Shown piece by piece: positions 49,304-60,224 of a DNA stretch of 64,000 bases; the first letter of the stretch is position 1, and every line of letters starts with the position of its first letter. The DNA lies in assembly GCF_963576615.1 (NCBI RefSeq), contig NC_088709.1, positions 19,232,743 to 19,296,742 on the forward strand, written 5' to 3'. A program made the translations under genes and the position numbers. This stretch comes from Watersipora subatra (taxonomy: Eukaryota; Bryozoa; Gymnolaemata; Cheilostomatida; Watersiporidae). The notes under the pieces were generated by a model. It was not told the DNA's origin. It did no database searches and worked only from the letters and a program-made list of their open reading frames with translations.

Positions 49304-52300
49304 CTTATATCTCTCTCTTACATCTCTCTCTCTCTTATATATCTATCTTATATATCTATCTTATATATCTCTCTTATATCTCTCTTATATATCTCTTATA
49401 TATCTCTCTTATATATCTCTCTTATATCACTGCTATCCCTTTTATATTTCTATTATATCTCTCTTAGATATGTATTTCACTGTTATATTTTTTTTACATT
49501 CCTCTGATATATTTCTTTTACATCACGCATATCGTTGTATTTTGTACAGACAAGTTCACTCGTAACTCGTAGTGTTCAAAATATTAGATAGGCAACTTGC
49601 TATCCACAAAAGTAGTTTTAAATAGAAATAAAATTATCTCATTATTGGCAAAAATTACAAATGATGACTTCCTTTTTTGATATCTAACAAGTTTGTGTTT
49701 GAATTTTGTAAGTTTCAACAGCGAATAATAGTTTCATCTGGTTCTAGTCAAAACAAAATTATCTCGCTTTGCAGATCAATACATTCATACGTTCGTAAAA
49801 CACTGATTTCTGTTTTTTTCTACTGTTTATGCAACAGTTAATATAAGCACATATTGAAAAATTTCGAAAGTCGGTCTGTATTCAATATTTTAGGTTATTA
49901 AAACTGAAGAATTCTATATTTTTCATTGGTTTAAAATCTTAATATCTGTCATTATAAGGCAAATAACCAGATCAGTTCTAAGGTTTGTCAATGTTTACAT
50001 TTATTGCCAGTGTTATTATATGGCAGCCTTGTATATTGAAGAGACACAATACATGACAATTCTTTAGCAAGCTATTATAGAAATTAGAAGTTTAAATTGC
50101 TTGCAATCAGTCTGATCATTTGTGCAAGTCTGTTACTTAAATATTATTTGGAAATCATGGATGAAACTTCAGTTCTATCAAAGATGCTGTGACTATTAAG
50201 CCTGCTTTATGCTAGACACCTGCTCACACTTGGCACGAAACACAGACTGAAAGCTTTTGTCAACATTGGCTCACAATATGCATACTTGTTTTACCATGCA
50301 AATAGCAATGTGGGCTGTATCAGCATCAGACAGCTTAATGCAGGTAGAATTACATTGGATTTGTTAAATCAAATGAATTTTTAACATTTTAAATTTTCTT
50401 AAAATGTATCTATCAACATTTATCGATATTTCAATATATATCGAGATTCCAGTTTTCAAGTGTACAGTCTACCAAAATTCACAAGGATTATATCCACAGT
50501 TTAAATCGATACTGAATAGCTAGTGTCAATTTAACAAGTCATTGTTCATGTATACTGTGCAGTGTGGGTATATCCTTCAATCTCATAGCTTGTGGGGATC
50601 ACTATGTTTCCTTGACACGCATGGTGCGCAAATTTGAGCCAATCTGCAAGTTAACCGCATCATGGAAACTATAAAGCTGCAAACTAAGTGAGTTTTGAAA
50701 TTCGCAAAACTTTATCGAATCCATCATGCTTGCGAATAATGGAAACAGTACTTGCGAATGATGTGCATTAAAATACCGCGCCAGCAATTCAATTTTAAAC
50801 ACTTTCAACACTTCCGTCGTCCTTTCTCGATCATGTTTCACTCGATGGAGTTTTACTTTACGTCGCTAACATGCATCGCTAATTATTTATTTATAGCGTA
50901 CAATTCCTTACCTCTTTTTAACAAGGTGCCGAAGTCAATCCGCATCATACGAATGTTCATAGAAACACTTATTTTGCCTGGTAACGCAACTTGCCCACAA
51001 CTCCAAATCCGCACATGCCCGTCATGGAAACATAGTGTATGTTGATTGACATCGTCTGGGCAGCGGTATAATTTATTATAAACACCATAACATGTTTTAT
51101 TTCTTTAAAAAGATGGTCATTTGTCATAACTGCAAAACTAGAAAAAACATTTTTAGTTTTAAACTCACTGTTGTTAAGCATGTGAAACTAAAAATTTTAA
51201 TCTTTAAATGTTTTTATAGCATTTCCAGGAACATTAATATGGCTAATCATCCTTTTGCATTTCGTGTTTATCTTGTGATATATCATTCATAAAATCTACT
51301 GATTGTACAACAATAGGTTCATCTTGTGGACATCTTCACTCACCTAGGTCTTTCAACTCATTGAATGTGTAGTGTTAAACCTAAGTATAGACCAAATTTG
51401 ACATACAACAAGAGATTTGACATACAAACTGAAGTTTGACATACAACCTGAGATTTGACAATGCCTAATAGTTATGTAGTGTTCTCAATCTTATACGTTT
51501 GTATTTTTATTGTAAGTTGTTTGCCGCATACTCTCATTGCTTGTTATGTAAGTAAATTGCTTTGTCATTTCATTGCTGTTTTGTTTACTTGTATTAAATC
51601 TAGTTCATTGTTCATCGCTTTGATTTCTCTCTTGCACATCATTTTAGTTCACAACTAATCTAACCTCTACGATTCTTCTCTTACTAACTTCTACAACGAT
51701 TCCTATCTTCCTAACATGTTCTACGCTATGCTCACATCAAGTGTTGGGATTGTTAACCTTTGACATTGCTATGATTTTACTCTTTCTTCTACCTTTGCTT
51801 CCAACTACTATCACCACAGCTATTTGACCTGTAATTCAACCTGCGGATTCCACCTGCATATCCAAATAGGGTTATAATTTAGGACAAACATGGTGGCGAC
51901 TTGTTTTGACCTAGCTACTTTGCATATTAAATGATATCATTTCATTGCTTTGTTTTCTCCTATATCAAACGCAGACAAGTTAAAGAGGTGTATCATTGCT
52001 GATGGCTTATACAATCTTCTCTTTTGTAAGAATGCATGGAAAATTTTGGTTTGCTCACACATGAAAAACCATAAGCTCTGTATCCTTAATGGCCCTTATG
52101 AACACCGTGACAAGACAGGTATGAATTTGTTCCCATTGCAGTGGTGGGCGGGAGCTACTTTCAGTTCCTTAAGACATGGTATCCTTACAGGAATAATCCT
52201 GGAGTTTTGAATCTACGGTTTGAAGATATGAAACAGGTATAGACTATGAGCTTATCTCTGTTCAAGGTTTAATTTACAGGGAAGTTTGCATGGAGCTAGG

Positions 52301-55300
52301 TCTAACACCTAACATTTTTTAGAGAAACTCGTATATGTAGATTAGTGAGTTAGCTGTGGGTCGTTGGTTGTGTTAAGATTGTTATAGCTTCAAGGCAAGC
52401 GATGCCTCCGTCTTTTTGCTCTAGGTTTGTTCAGGTATTTTGAGGTATAATTGTTAGTAATAGCATCTCTTAATATATCATTGTTATGGATTGATAATTT
52501 CAGTTGGTTCCTAAAAAGGTGAATAGTAATATTTGTAAAAACCCCTGATTTATTGGTCTATCAAAAGGCAAAAGTATATCCCATGTTGTGTTGCTAGATT
52601 TATGTATCATAAAATATATTTAACAAAATTAATATGCTCATAATTACACAACCGCTGGCTGTTGTGGAAGGTTCCCAGTTAGTGCTGTACTATTAGCAGT
52701 TTCAACGGGTAACGGAATTGTGTTTCATATCAAATTTGTTACAGTCTGTTCCTAATGAAAGGCCAAGTTTCTAATGCATGGCCAATAAGATCAATTAAGC
52801 TGTTACCTCACTTCTCTTTATCTCTACAATTCGTGAACTTTCGACAGAAAATTTGTAGATTTCATTTTACCTGAAACAAAAGGCTAATGTACGTCCCTCT
52901 ATGTTTAGTTGTCTTGTAGCGTATGACGCACATGACACATATGTCAGTACAGTAGACGCTCTTATAGTCTATCTCCTTTAATGTAAATTTTACATGATGT
53001 AAAGAATTTTTGTCAAGTTTTTGCTTCATAAATAAAATAAAAATTCTGTATAAAGTAAAGTGTCAAGTCGATGCAAGTTCTCAAATTTGATTTAAATAAC
53101 GAGAATCTTGAAGTTTGCCTTAAAAATCGCGCTTTTTCTCTTGTCGCACTTGATGAAAAAGATTACCTATATGGTTATCTCCATTATATTCACCGGGTAT
53201 TTTCCTAGTTTAGTTCACGGTGAGAGATCGTCAGGAGTGTCGATAAAGTGCAGAAAATAAGTAGCTGCGCAATTATTCAGAAATACTTAAAGGCAGTCGA
53301 TTGGTGCAGGTGTTAATGTCGATGTTCCATTCTGAATGTCACTAGTTAGGAGTTTTGTAGAAAGCTATCTTTTAGACTAACCTATAACCTTGGCGGCGGA
53401 TAGACGGAATGACAGACAGACAACACTCCTATTATGTATAGTTAATACATATTTTGGTTTCGCTATGTTTTAAGCATAGAAAACATTTTTATTATTCATC
53501 TTTTCAACAAAGATCTTGCTTTATGAAAAATTAAAAAAATCAATGTAAATTGACAGGGAAGCTGTGTGCTTCCCTAAACTTGTAAAATCGCCATAGTCAT
53601 GGACCATAAACCGAGCGATAAGTGTTAAGAAAAAAGTCATCGATACAAGTAAATAATACTAGTTACTGGACAACCATTAAATTAAAAATTCAAATATAGT
53701 TTTTTCCTTTTTAAAGGGGTGATATTGGGAAGATCTTAGAACAGATTAGTCATTTTACGGTTCGTAACATAAAATCCCTATAATGTAAACATTCCTGTAA
53801 TGGATTGTTTACATTGTAGGAGTGTCTTTTGTATGTCACGGTGGGGTCACACGATCAGCTATAATGGTTAGTCACATGATGAGCCGTAATGGCTAGTTAC
53901 GTGATGGGCTATATAATCGACAGAACGAGTATTAGCTCTCTGAATTCACTATCATTTTGTAAGCTTTTATTTCATTTAGTTTACAGGGAAGAGTGCATAG
54001 AACCGAGCCTAACATCCAGAAATTTTTCAGAGAAACTATTCTACCTCTATGTCTATTTATTTAAGCAGAACATCGAAGCATTGTTTGATTGAGCACTGTG
54101 CTTTGAGTAATCAGTCTTTCTATGATTGTTTGTGTTACTGCGTTATCTTATGAATAGGGTAATAAGGGATTCTGTCAATGATTTAAATCGCATATTTGTC
54201 AAAATATGTTAAACTCAATAAATTTTTCCATGATGTAATCTTGAAATTCAATGGCAGTCTTTTAAGCTAGAGCAAGATAATTGTTAAAGTTTATTCCCTT
54301 TTATATACCCACTTTTAACTAGCCTCTGGCAAAAAGCATTCAAAGAATTCAGAGTTTGTGCCTCAAACTGGTGAATATACTATACTTTGCAGGATCTCAA
54401 GGGGAATGTGATAAAGATAACAGAGTTTCTTGACCTGGAGTTATCTCCTCAGCAGATAGATGCAGTTGTAGTAGCAAATACATTTGCCAATAAGAAGAAG
54501 GAAATGGGTAGCCACAACCCAATATATAGGAGAGGTCAGTCGCGTAAGATCATGGTTCTCAAGAATTGCATTCTCAATAAGTTGGCTGTAACATTCGTGC
54601 TACAAAAGTCATTTGATGCAGTCCCTCTAATGCCTGCAGCTTGATATTTGTTTGTTGTAGCCCATAGGTTACTGCACTGCCCAACTGCAGAGGTTTTCAC
54701 AACCGCATGTTTATTGAGCACCCTTATGGGTGCTCAATAAACATGTTGTGAAAACCTCTACAGTTTGTTGCTAGAACTTTCTCTTGTTAAAAACATAATT
54801 AGGGTCTGTGCATGTTAAAATTTATCCCGTACATGGAGTTGCACCCTCGCTAAGCCCAGTGAGCTTCCTCATCAGTCCTCATGCACTTTACAATCTCTAC
54901 GTTTTCAAGCTATTTCGGTCATCTGCGAGTTGGAGTCAGCAAAAATCTCCAAGTCAAATGAGTTTTGCTACTTGCATTTTTTATTGAAGGTTTCATGTTT
55001 GCGAAAAATGGAAATGGCACTTGTGAATGGTGCATAAGAAGAAGCTGTACAAGCTATTCCATTTTAAACATTTTCCACTCTTCAGTCATTCCTATTTCGA
55101 TATGACGAGACAGGAGTGTGCCGCTATGACCTGTAGCATAGAATTCCTTATCTTTTAGCAAAGCGCTCGAATCAATTCGGAAACATGTGAATATCCATTG
55201 AAACACTTATCTCATGGTAACTCAACGTGTGCACAACTCCAAATACACTTATCTCATGGTAACTCAACGTGTGCACAACTCCAAATACACTTATCTCATG

Positions 55301-55554
55301 GTAACTCAACATGTGCACAACTCCAAATACACTTATCTCATGGTAACTCAACGTGTGCACAACTCCAAATCCGCATCATAAGAACAGTGCATACATACAA
55401 GTCCGTGTAATCTGTGATATTCTTGTAACTTTGCTCATTAGGTAAGTCTGGTGGGTGGAAATCAGACCTCACTGTAGACCAGAATGAGATGATGGACGAG
55501 TGGATCCAGCAAGAGATGGAGGGATTAGAAGGTGTTAAAATAGCCTATGATTAA
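43139..55554 (+). CDS. Cytosolic-type sulfotransferase (SULT family), first short exon not found
   Basis: Exons 43139-43294, 43463-43597, 45779-45885, 48189-48315, 52142-52236, 54393-54534, 55442-55554, all GT/AG and in phase, give about 290 residues; SULT enzymes are usually 280-300 aa. They transfer sulfate from PAPS to hydroxyl or amine acceptors in the cytosol. Motifs in order: 5'-phosphosulfate loop TYPKAGTNF (TYPKSGTTW in most members); KTHLPW with the catalytic His; 3'-phosphate motif HCYRNPKDV; YFQFLKTWYPYR and LRFEDMK; C-terminal RRGKSGGWK. The Thr/Ser-to-Ala and Thr/Trp-to-Asn/Phe changes in the loop are tolerated in some relatives. The first placed exon starts in mid-codon, so a small upstream exon with the ATG is missing. 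Substrate cannot be predicted. Confidence 0.9.
43463..43597 (+). CDS. Sulfotransferase 1, second placed exon
   Basis: Completes the PAPS loop (GTNFVLDVIVSIYKEKG) and carries the substrate-side segment DKISMELVAQLE. Acceptor TTATTGCAG, donor TCAG|GTAAGG, phase 1. Confidence 0.88.
44071..44258. mobile_element. 188-bp MITE with GGCTGGTTCAC inverted ends
   Basis: TAAGGCTGGTTCAC at the left and GTGAACCAGCCTTTA at the right, perfect over 13 bp. In a sulfotransferase intron. Confidence 0.78.
45231..45774. repeat. 30-bp minisatellite abutting a splice acceptor, about 18 units
   Basis: Unit CATAGAGTCCCATGGTGTAC plus ATTCTCTATA. The final unit is ...GTGTACATTCTCT, then TGTAG and exon 45779. Frames open across it are artefacts. 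Confidence 0.96.
45779..45885 (+). CDS. Sulfotransferase 1, third placed exon (catalytic His)
   Basis: EEEALNWIEDYPDPRIVKTH then LPWNMFPADALEGKVK; the His of KTHLPW is the general base in the family. The acceptor TCTCTTGTAG directly follows the 30-bp minisatellite, whose last unit supplies the pyrimidine tract. Confidence 0.9.
45890..47555. other. Sulfotransferase 1 intron, first part
   Basis: Intron sequence before the fold-back element; nothing recognised. Confidence 0.5.
47560..48030. mobile_element. Fold-back element with about 100-bp arms
   Basis: GGTCTGACTGCCAGGATGTTTCAAGATTA (47679-47707) recurs inverted at 47924-47956. Similarity continues through ATATCGATATTTTTCTATCA / TGATAAAAAAATATTGGTAC. 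Also related to 4085-4455 and to about 56735-57000. It ends about 160 bp before exon 48189. Confidence 0.75.
48189..48315 (+). CDS. Sulfotransferase 1, fourth placed exon (3'-phosphate motif)
   Basis: VIHCYRNPKDVCSSMFAFYK, with the Arg and downstream Ser that bind the 3'-phosphate of PAPS, then TTWSQFVQWFIEGN. Acceptor GTGCCAG, donor G|GTAATC. Confidence 0.9.
48320..49080. other. Sulfotransferase 1 intron, unassigned
   Basis: No recognisable element between the donor at 48315 and the A/T array. Confidence 0.5.
49085..49440. repeat. (TA)n and TATATCTCTCTTA microsatellite
   Basis: Compound TA and TATCTCTCTTA repeats with an internal GAGAGATA / TATCTCTC inversion near the left end. In a sulfotransferase intron. 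Confidence 0.95.
50595..51040 (+). mobile_element. About 400-bp MITE family, copy 2 (longest)
   Basis: GTGCGCAAATTTGAGCC...GCAAGTT at the left matches the inverse of ...AACTTGCCCACAACTCCAAATCCGCAC at the right, so terminal inverted repeats are present. Lies in the intron before exon 52142. Confidence 0.72.
51390..51462. repeat. Short tandem TTTGACATACAA(C)..GA repeat
   Basis: About four degenerate 22-bp units of TTTGACATACAACNNGAGA. Confidence 0.7.
52142..52236 (+). CDS. Sulfotransferase 1, fifth placed exon
   Basis: GGSYFQFLKTWYPYRNNPGV then LNLRFEDMKQ, 95 nt, identical in length to the matching exon of the second copy. Acceptor CCATTGCAG, donor CAG|GTATAG. Confidence 0.88.
52948..53838. 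mobile_element. Element with TACARTAGACNCTC ends, possibly related to the 8866 family
   Basis: Left TACAGTAGACGCTCTTATAG, right (reverse) TACAAAAGACACTCCTACAA. Second-level pairing of TTTAATGTAAATTTTACAT with TTATGTTACG/ATAATGTAAAC near the right end. It contains the SINE at 53205-53435. Confidence 0.5.
53205..53435 (+). mobile_element. SINE family with AGATCGTCAGG motif, copy 1
   Basis: GAGAGATCGTCAGGAGTGTC-GATAAAG, then GGTGCAGGTGTTAATGTCGA, ending GACAGACAGACAACACTCCT-ATTATG. Two more copies at 60225 and 60447. Confidence 0.68.
54393..54534 (+). CDS. Sulfotransferase 1, sixth placed exon
   Basis: DLKGNVIKITEFLDLELSPQ through NPIYRR, 142 nt. LxGxVxxIxxFLxxxLS is the conserved helix preceding the C-terminal PAPS motif. 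Acceptor CTTTGCAG, donor GAG|GTCAGT. Confidence 0.9.
54682..54768. repeat. 86-bp near-perfect hairpin
   Basis: AGAGGTTTTCACAAC(CG)CATGTTTATTGAGCACCC, a 3-bp loop, then the inverse with only the CG insertion and one more difference. In the last sulfotransferase intron, 150 bp past a donor. Confidence 0.9.
54930..55395 (+). mobile_element. About 400-bp MITE family, copy 3 with internal expansion
   Basis: Matches 40275-40630 and 50595-51040. Its 3' part (ACTTATCTCATGGTAACTCA...) is amplified four times at 55198-55375. Confidence 0.75.
55204..55372. repeat. 42-bp tandem repeat, 4 units
   Basis: Units of ACTTATCTCATGGTAACTCA-ACGTGTGCACAACTCCAAATAC, nearly identical (one has ACATG), so the expansion is recent. 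Ends about 70 bp before the last sulfotransferase exon. Confidence 0.96.
55442..55554 (+). CDS. Sulfotransferase 1, last exon
   Basis: GKSGGWKSDLTVDQNEMMDE and 18 more codons to TAA at 55552-55554. R(R)GKSGGWK is the C-terminal PAPS-binding motif; NEMMDEWIQ is the usual C-terminal helix. Confidence 0.9.
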
Positions 55555-55917
55555 AACAATTTATCTGATATAGATCTGAGTCTAACCGTAAATCAGCTGT
55601 ACAGAACTCGGCAGCTGTGATATTTATTCTGGGCATTATTTACATATCTGGAGGATAAAATATTTAACTCTCTGCATTTGTGATAACTATGTTATTAGTT
55701 TTGTAGTGAAGTTTTCCAACTTTTGGAATATATTGAGATCTGATATCTTGTAAACGGAAAGTTTATTGAATTCGGTTACTTTATTTGTGACTAGGTTTTT
55801 ACTAGTTGTTGACTTATCATTTTACTTTATTTTTAGATACTGCTTAAAAATGTAGTATTCTTGTGAACGTTAGAAAGATAGCACATGACAAACAATACTA
55901 TCTTGTCTAGTTTATCA

Positions 55918-55923
55918 AATAAA
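55918..55923 (+). terminator. Candidate polyadenylation signal of sulfotransferase 1
   Basis: AATAAA about 365 bp past the TAA, followed by mixed A/T sequence. It is the first canonical hexamer I noticed on this strand after the stop; unverified. Confidence 0.4.
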
Positions 55924-56625
55924 AGTACAGCTGAAACTCATTCATTTTAGATTTACTTGTTTTTAAAAAGAACATTTGAATTCTCACCTTGTTCGGTTAA
56001 TCCAGCTTTTTCTAATGCTGCTCTATAATAATTATGGTAATATATCAAGTCATGTTTGCCAAGAGGGACTAATGGAAGCGTGTTATGAATTAATAATGCT
56101 TTATTTAGTATGAACAGCTCTAGTTAGATATGCCATGTAGCCCTGAGAGAGCAGTGCAGTTACCTTTAGTTGCAATACATCAGTAATGTGATCATTGATA
56201 TGGATTGGTTATATCCACTTCTCGGTTGTTAGGGAACGCAATTGCATGAAAGCTCAAACAATTTATTAATAACTAGCAAATTCTTTTTACAGATGATCCA
56301 TAGAGCTGTAATTTTTCAAATAGATTAGCTGATAAATCAACACTAGAATCAGAACATAAACAACGACTTATCGATACCAGTTGTGAAAAAAATAAGTGGT
56401 AATGTGATGATGTTATTCAGCATAGGGCAATGTCGCGATATTGCTAAGGAATACTGGCCAAAGGCATTCAAATGTAAATCGAATAACCAATGATATATAT
56501 AATTAATTTTAAAATAGTGCTTTGTACAAATGAGATCCAAGGAGTTGTAGATTTGAAGGACCTAGAAGGATTTGGATGTAATTGTGTAGAATTTGAAGAG
56601 GCCATTCATGAGAGCAGTCAAATTT

Positions 56626-58971
56626 GTTAAAGATGTGGTTGCGTCAAATTGGAGTTGATTTTAAAAGAAAGTATTTTTCTTTGTCCATCAGTTGAAACTG
56701 ATATGTTGTTTGTTGTGTTAGAGGTTCTCATTGTCGAGATATTTGAAGATTAAAGTCGAAAAAATACGATCGTGGTAAAAACGCTCAGGCCAAATAAACA
56801 TGCCCAGACTTGCCAAAAATGATGTAACGCGTGGTACAACCTGTCTCTATCTCTCGTATTCACATCGGCTATTGCGATAAAAGTCTAGTCCTACGCGGCT
56901 CTATTGTCATATATTTTATCTTGTATTTGCTCGTGCTGGCTAGAACAAAATTTTAAATCCAGCTACAGATACATTATTAACAATGTCTCAAAGGTCTCAA
57001 ACAAGGAAAATTAAAAATTGTCATATTAGCTTCTTCTAAATGCTGTGTAAACATCTTACTACCGACTACCAATTCTACCGGTCTACTATAATTCTGTCAA
57101 GCGAACTATGTAGAATAAGGTCTTTGTATGGGCACAGTTCCGTTGCTAACCACACTAATGATATACAGCCTCCCTAAAGCACCGCCCACATTATGCCCGT
57201 AGCCTATCCTGGGGAGTGGGGCTGTATATCATTGCCCACACTGAAAACTAGTTTCTTACTACCGTAAGTAGAATAAGCAAGCTGCGTCTTTGAAAAGAAT
57301 AGGTATGTGGCGAAACCAACTACATCCCTAAAAGTCATATACATTGTATAGTCGACTGTCAACGTTATCGAGTCATTGGTATCAATTTGTAGAAAAAAAT
57401 TTACTGGTCACATTTGATTAGTTGATTCAAGTACTAAACAAATGGTTGAGCTATGCAAAAGTGCCTGTCCATGCAGCTCTGATTGCACTTTATAAATCTA
57501 TCTATCAGAAAAGATTTCAGCACAGGTGTCAACGGGGCTATGATATATTCAATGTTCTGCAAATCATGTTTTGCATTATCTTCAACAATATTATTTTATT
57601 ATCTAACTTACAAGCAAAAAAATTTTCATCTCGGCATAAAGCTTTTATTAAAAATATCCATCAAGTCGTGGCCACTCACATAGTTTCAGCTGATGCAATA
57701 AGACAAATTCATCTACTGCAGCAAACTCAAACAAGACATGAATTATGCAGCACACATTCAAGTCTCTCTTTCCCATTTATTGCAGTTTCCGCAGTGACAA
57801 AGCTGCTTCGGCTGGTGGGACCACGTAAAAATCTTGTAATTAGTAAAACAAATGCAATCAATATATGTCATTCATAGATATGTCATTCTAACGCGTATCT
57901 ACTGAAAGCTTTCAAGTTGGGAGTTAGATAGATTACGAGTGTAATTTTAAAACTGAATAAATGTTTAACAAAAGCATAAGTGCGCCAAGCCAATCATTCG
58001 AAGCTTTGGTTCTGGAAGTTAAAGATGTGCATTGATCAATCGATTTTCTTCACTTTCTACAAGTGAGAAGTGAACATCTAAAGTCAAATCATAAATCTAT
58101 TTTACTAGCTAAAACTGCAAAAGAAAATTTTTAAGCAAATATAGCTAGGTGGAACTATAAAAAATTATAAACCAATGATTGGTGATAGCAAAAAGTTATA
58201 ATTCTATTAATTAGTAAGTGTATTCGTGAGTACTTAAATTATTACTTTTAGCATATTCATCAATCTAAGCCATTGTATTGCTAGATGCTATGGATTAAAA
58301 AGAAGCCGTCAAGAACTCACTGTACATACGTATCTCGCATGCGCAGGAAATTTCATTATAACCTCAAACAGGGAAATATAACCTGAATTTAAACTCAACA
58401 GTATATCTATAGAAGACTCAAAGTGAAAGATAAATTTACCTTCATTCTCCTATTTTTCTTCGTAGCACTTTAACCACCTGATGCTCAAAAAACTCTGAGT
58501 CACATTCGCAGTAACTTTACAGCAATTTTTACAATTCTGTTGTTCGTCAATAAAACCTGTCGATCGAGTAATTCATTAAAGTAACGATGTTAATTAATTT
58601 AGTAAATATCAATGCCCATGCATTTTAATAATAGAGTAAAATCCCTAAATTTGAGATCGCAGACAACGGGTTTTACGAGTGATAACATGTATTACGACCT
58701 ATATAAGAATTTTGTGCTGATGATTGGCTAATGAAGCGACCTTATATTTATCGCTCGTGGACTCTTTTCAGATGTATCACTAGTTACGTCACGAATGAAG
58801 CACCGGCTGGAATCTGAGCTTTTTAAAAGATGGCCTCATTCAAACGCATATATCTCTGAACAGGATTGGTCTACAAAGACAAAAATGACATCAAATTGTA
58901 GCTGATGTTTTAGCCTTTTATTGGTCTTAATTTCATTAAATCGACCTTTTTGACGCAACCACATCTTTAAC
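56626..58971. mobile_element. Possible 2.3-kb element with TTAA-flanked inverted ends
   Basis: GTTAAAGATGTGGTTGCGTC-AAA at 56626-56648 and its exact reverse complement at 58949-58971. The TTAA at each extremity could be a piggyBac-type target site. No transposase recognised inside; the 151-codon frame at 57422-57877 has no ATG start or known motif. Confidence 0.55.
57152..57236. repeat. AATGATATACAGCC palindrome, copy 3 (longer loop)
   Basis: TAATGATATACAGCCTCCC at the left and GGGGCTGTATATCATTG at the right, with a 45-bp GC-richer loop. Confidence 0.85.
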
Positions 58972-59214
58972 TCGTTGGTTATCTCCCTCAGTTTTGTGTA
59001 GCAAATTGACATGTAGGGGATGAGCTAGTTTACAGGAAAGGTCAGGCCTCTAGTTCTTAATACTTGCAAGGAGTACCCGTCGTAGTTATTCACCACTAGT
59101 TTTATGCACTTTTAAGGAGTTGTCTTCTCCCTAGAATTGCTAGAAATTGTAACAAAAAATTAGGAAGTTTAAACACCAAGATTGTTTGTGGCAACTAGCA
59201 TTAGATAATGACAT

Positions 59215-59615
59215 TGTAAAATGTGCCACTTGCATATAAAGAGTGTGCTAAACATTTGTAGAGATTGTACTTCGTGTACTAAAAGTTTGTAGAGAGTAAA
59301 TTAAATGTACATAAAGAGTGTACTAGGTGTATAAAGAAAGTGTAATAAGTGTATATAGAGAATGTACTATGTGTATGTAGAAGGTGTATTATGTCTGCAT
59401 AAAGAGTATTATGTCTGCATAGAGAGTGTACTACATGTATATAGAGTGTGTACTAGGTATATATAGAATGTACTATATGTATGAGGAAAGTATAGTAGGT
59501 GTATATAGAGAGTGTACTAGGTGCATGTAGAAAGTGAACTATGTATGTTTAGAGAGTGTACTATGTGTATATATAGAATGTACTATGTGTATGTAGAAAG
59601 TGTATACACATATAT
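59215..59615. repeat. Degenerate GTGTACTANGTGTATNTAGA minisatellite
   Basis: About 14-16 irregular units combining AGAGTGTACTA and GTGTATATAGA, period about 25-38 bp, between the two convergent sulfotransferase genes. Confidence 0.88.
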
Positions 59616-60030
59616 ATAAATTCATTAGAGACATCAACTGAATAACTGGGAGAGAGAATTACCAGGTATAAACATAATAACCATATATTACCATGAATCC
59701 ATATGGTGGGTACACTGTTTAATTAAATTTGGTTTTTATTATATTTATATATAAAAATCTCATTGAGAAAGTCTTTTAATTTTTTCTAACTTGAATCGAA
59801 AGAATAATTTTACCAATATTCCAAGTATCAACAACTCCAGTGGTAATCAAAAGCATTACAAGTATGGTACAAAAACTAAAAACCATCACTTGAGCTGAAA
59901 AAAACTAATTGAATGATGTTAACATCAATAATGATTTATTGATACTAACTACGACAAACTGTAATCTTGCCGGCTAAACAGTTGATTTGGAGTTTGCGGT
60001 TGACAAGCAGTATTGTCTAAAGTGAGTGGC

Positions 60031-60036
60031 TTTATT
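60031..60036 (-). terminator. Candidate polyadenylation signal of sulfotransferase 2
   Basis: TTTATT on the plus strand, AATAAA on the coding strand, only 9 bp past the normal stop. Close, so weak evidence; another TTTATT lies about 100 bp further on. Confidence 0.3.
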
Positions 60037-60044
60037 ACTATCCA

Positions 60045-60157
60045 TCATTCATAGCACATCGGTAGATCCTCCAATCCTTCCATCTCTCGCTGGATCCACT
60101 CATCCATCATCTCATTCTGCTCTACAGTCAACTCTGATTTCTATCCACCAGCTTTAC
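60045..60157 (-). pseudogene. Sulfotransferase 2, last exon with in-frame TAG
   Basis: Reads GKAGG, TAG, then KSELTVEQNEMMDEWIQREM and on to TGA. A single G-to-A change from TGG explains the stop. If translated as is, the protein would lack its last 32 residues, including the Trp-Lys of the PAPS motif. Confidence 0.85.
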
Positions 60158-60224
60158 CTGCAGATAAAGGTTTACCTGCCAATATATTATTAGCTTCAGG
60201 ATTTTGCAGCTATACGAGTACCCT

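Noticed and set aside
57422..57877. 151-codon open frame
   Set aside because: It has no ATG at its start and no recognisable motif; lies within a probable composite repeat.
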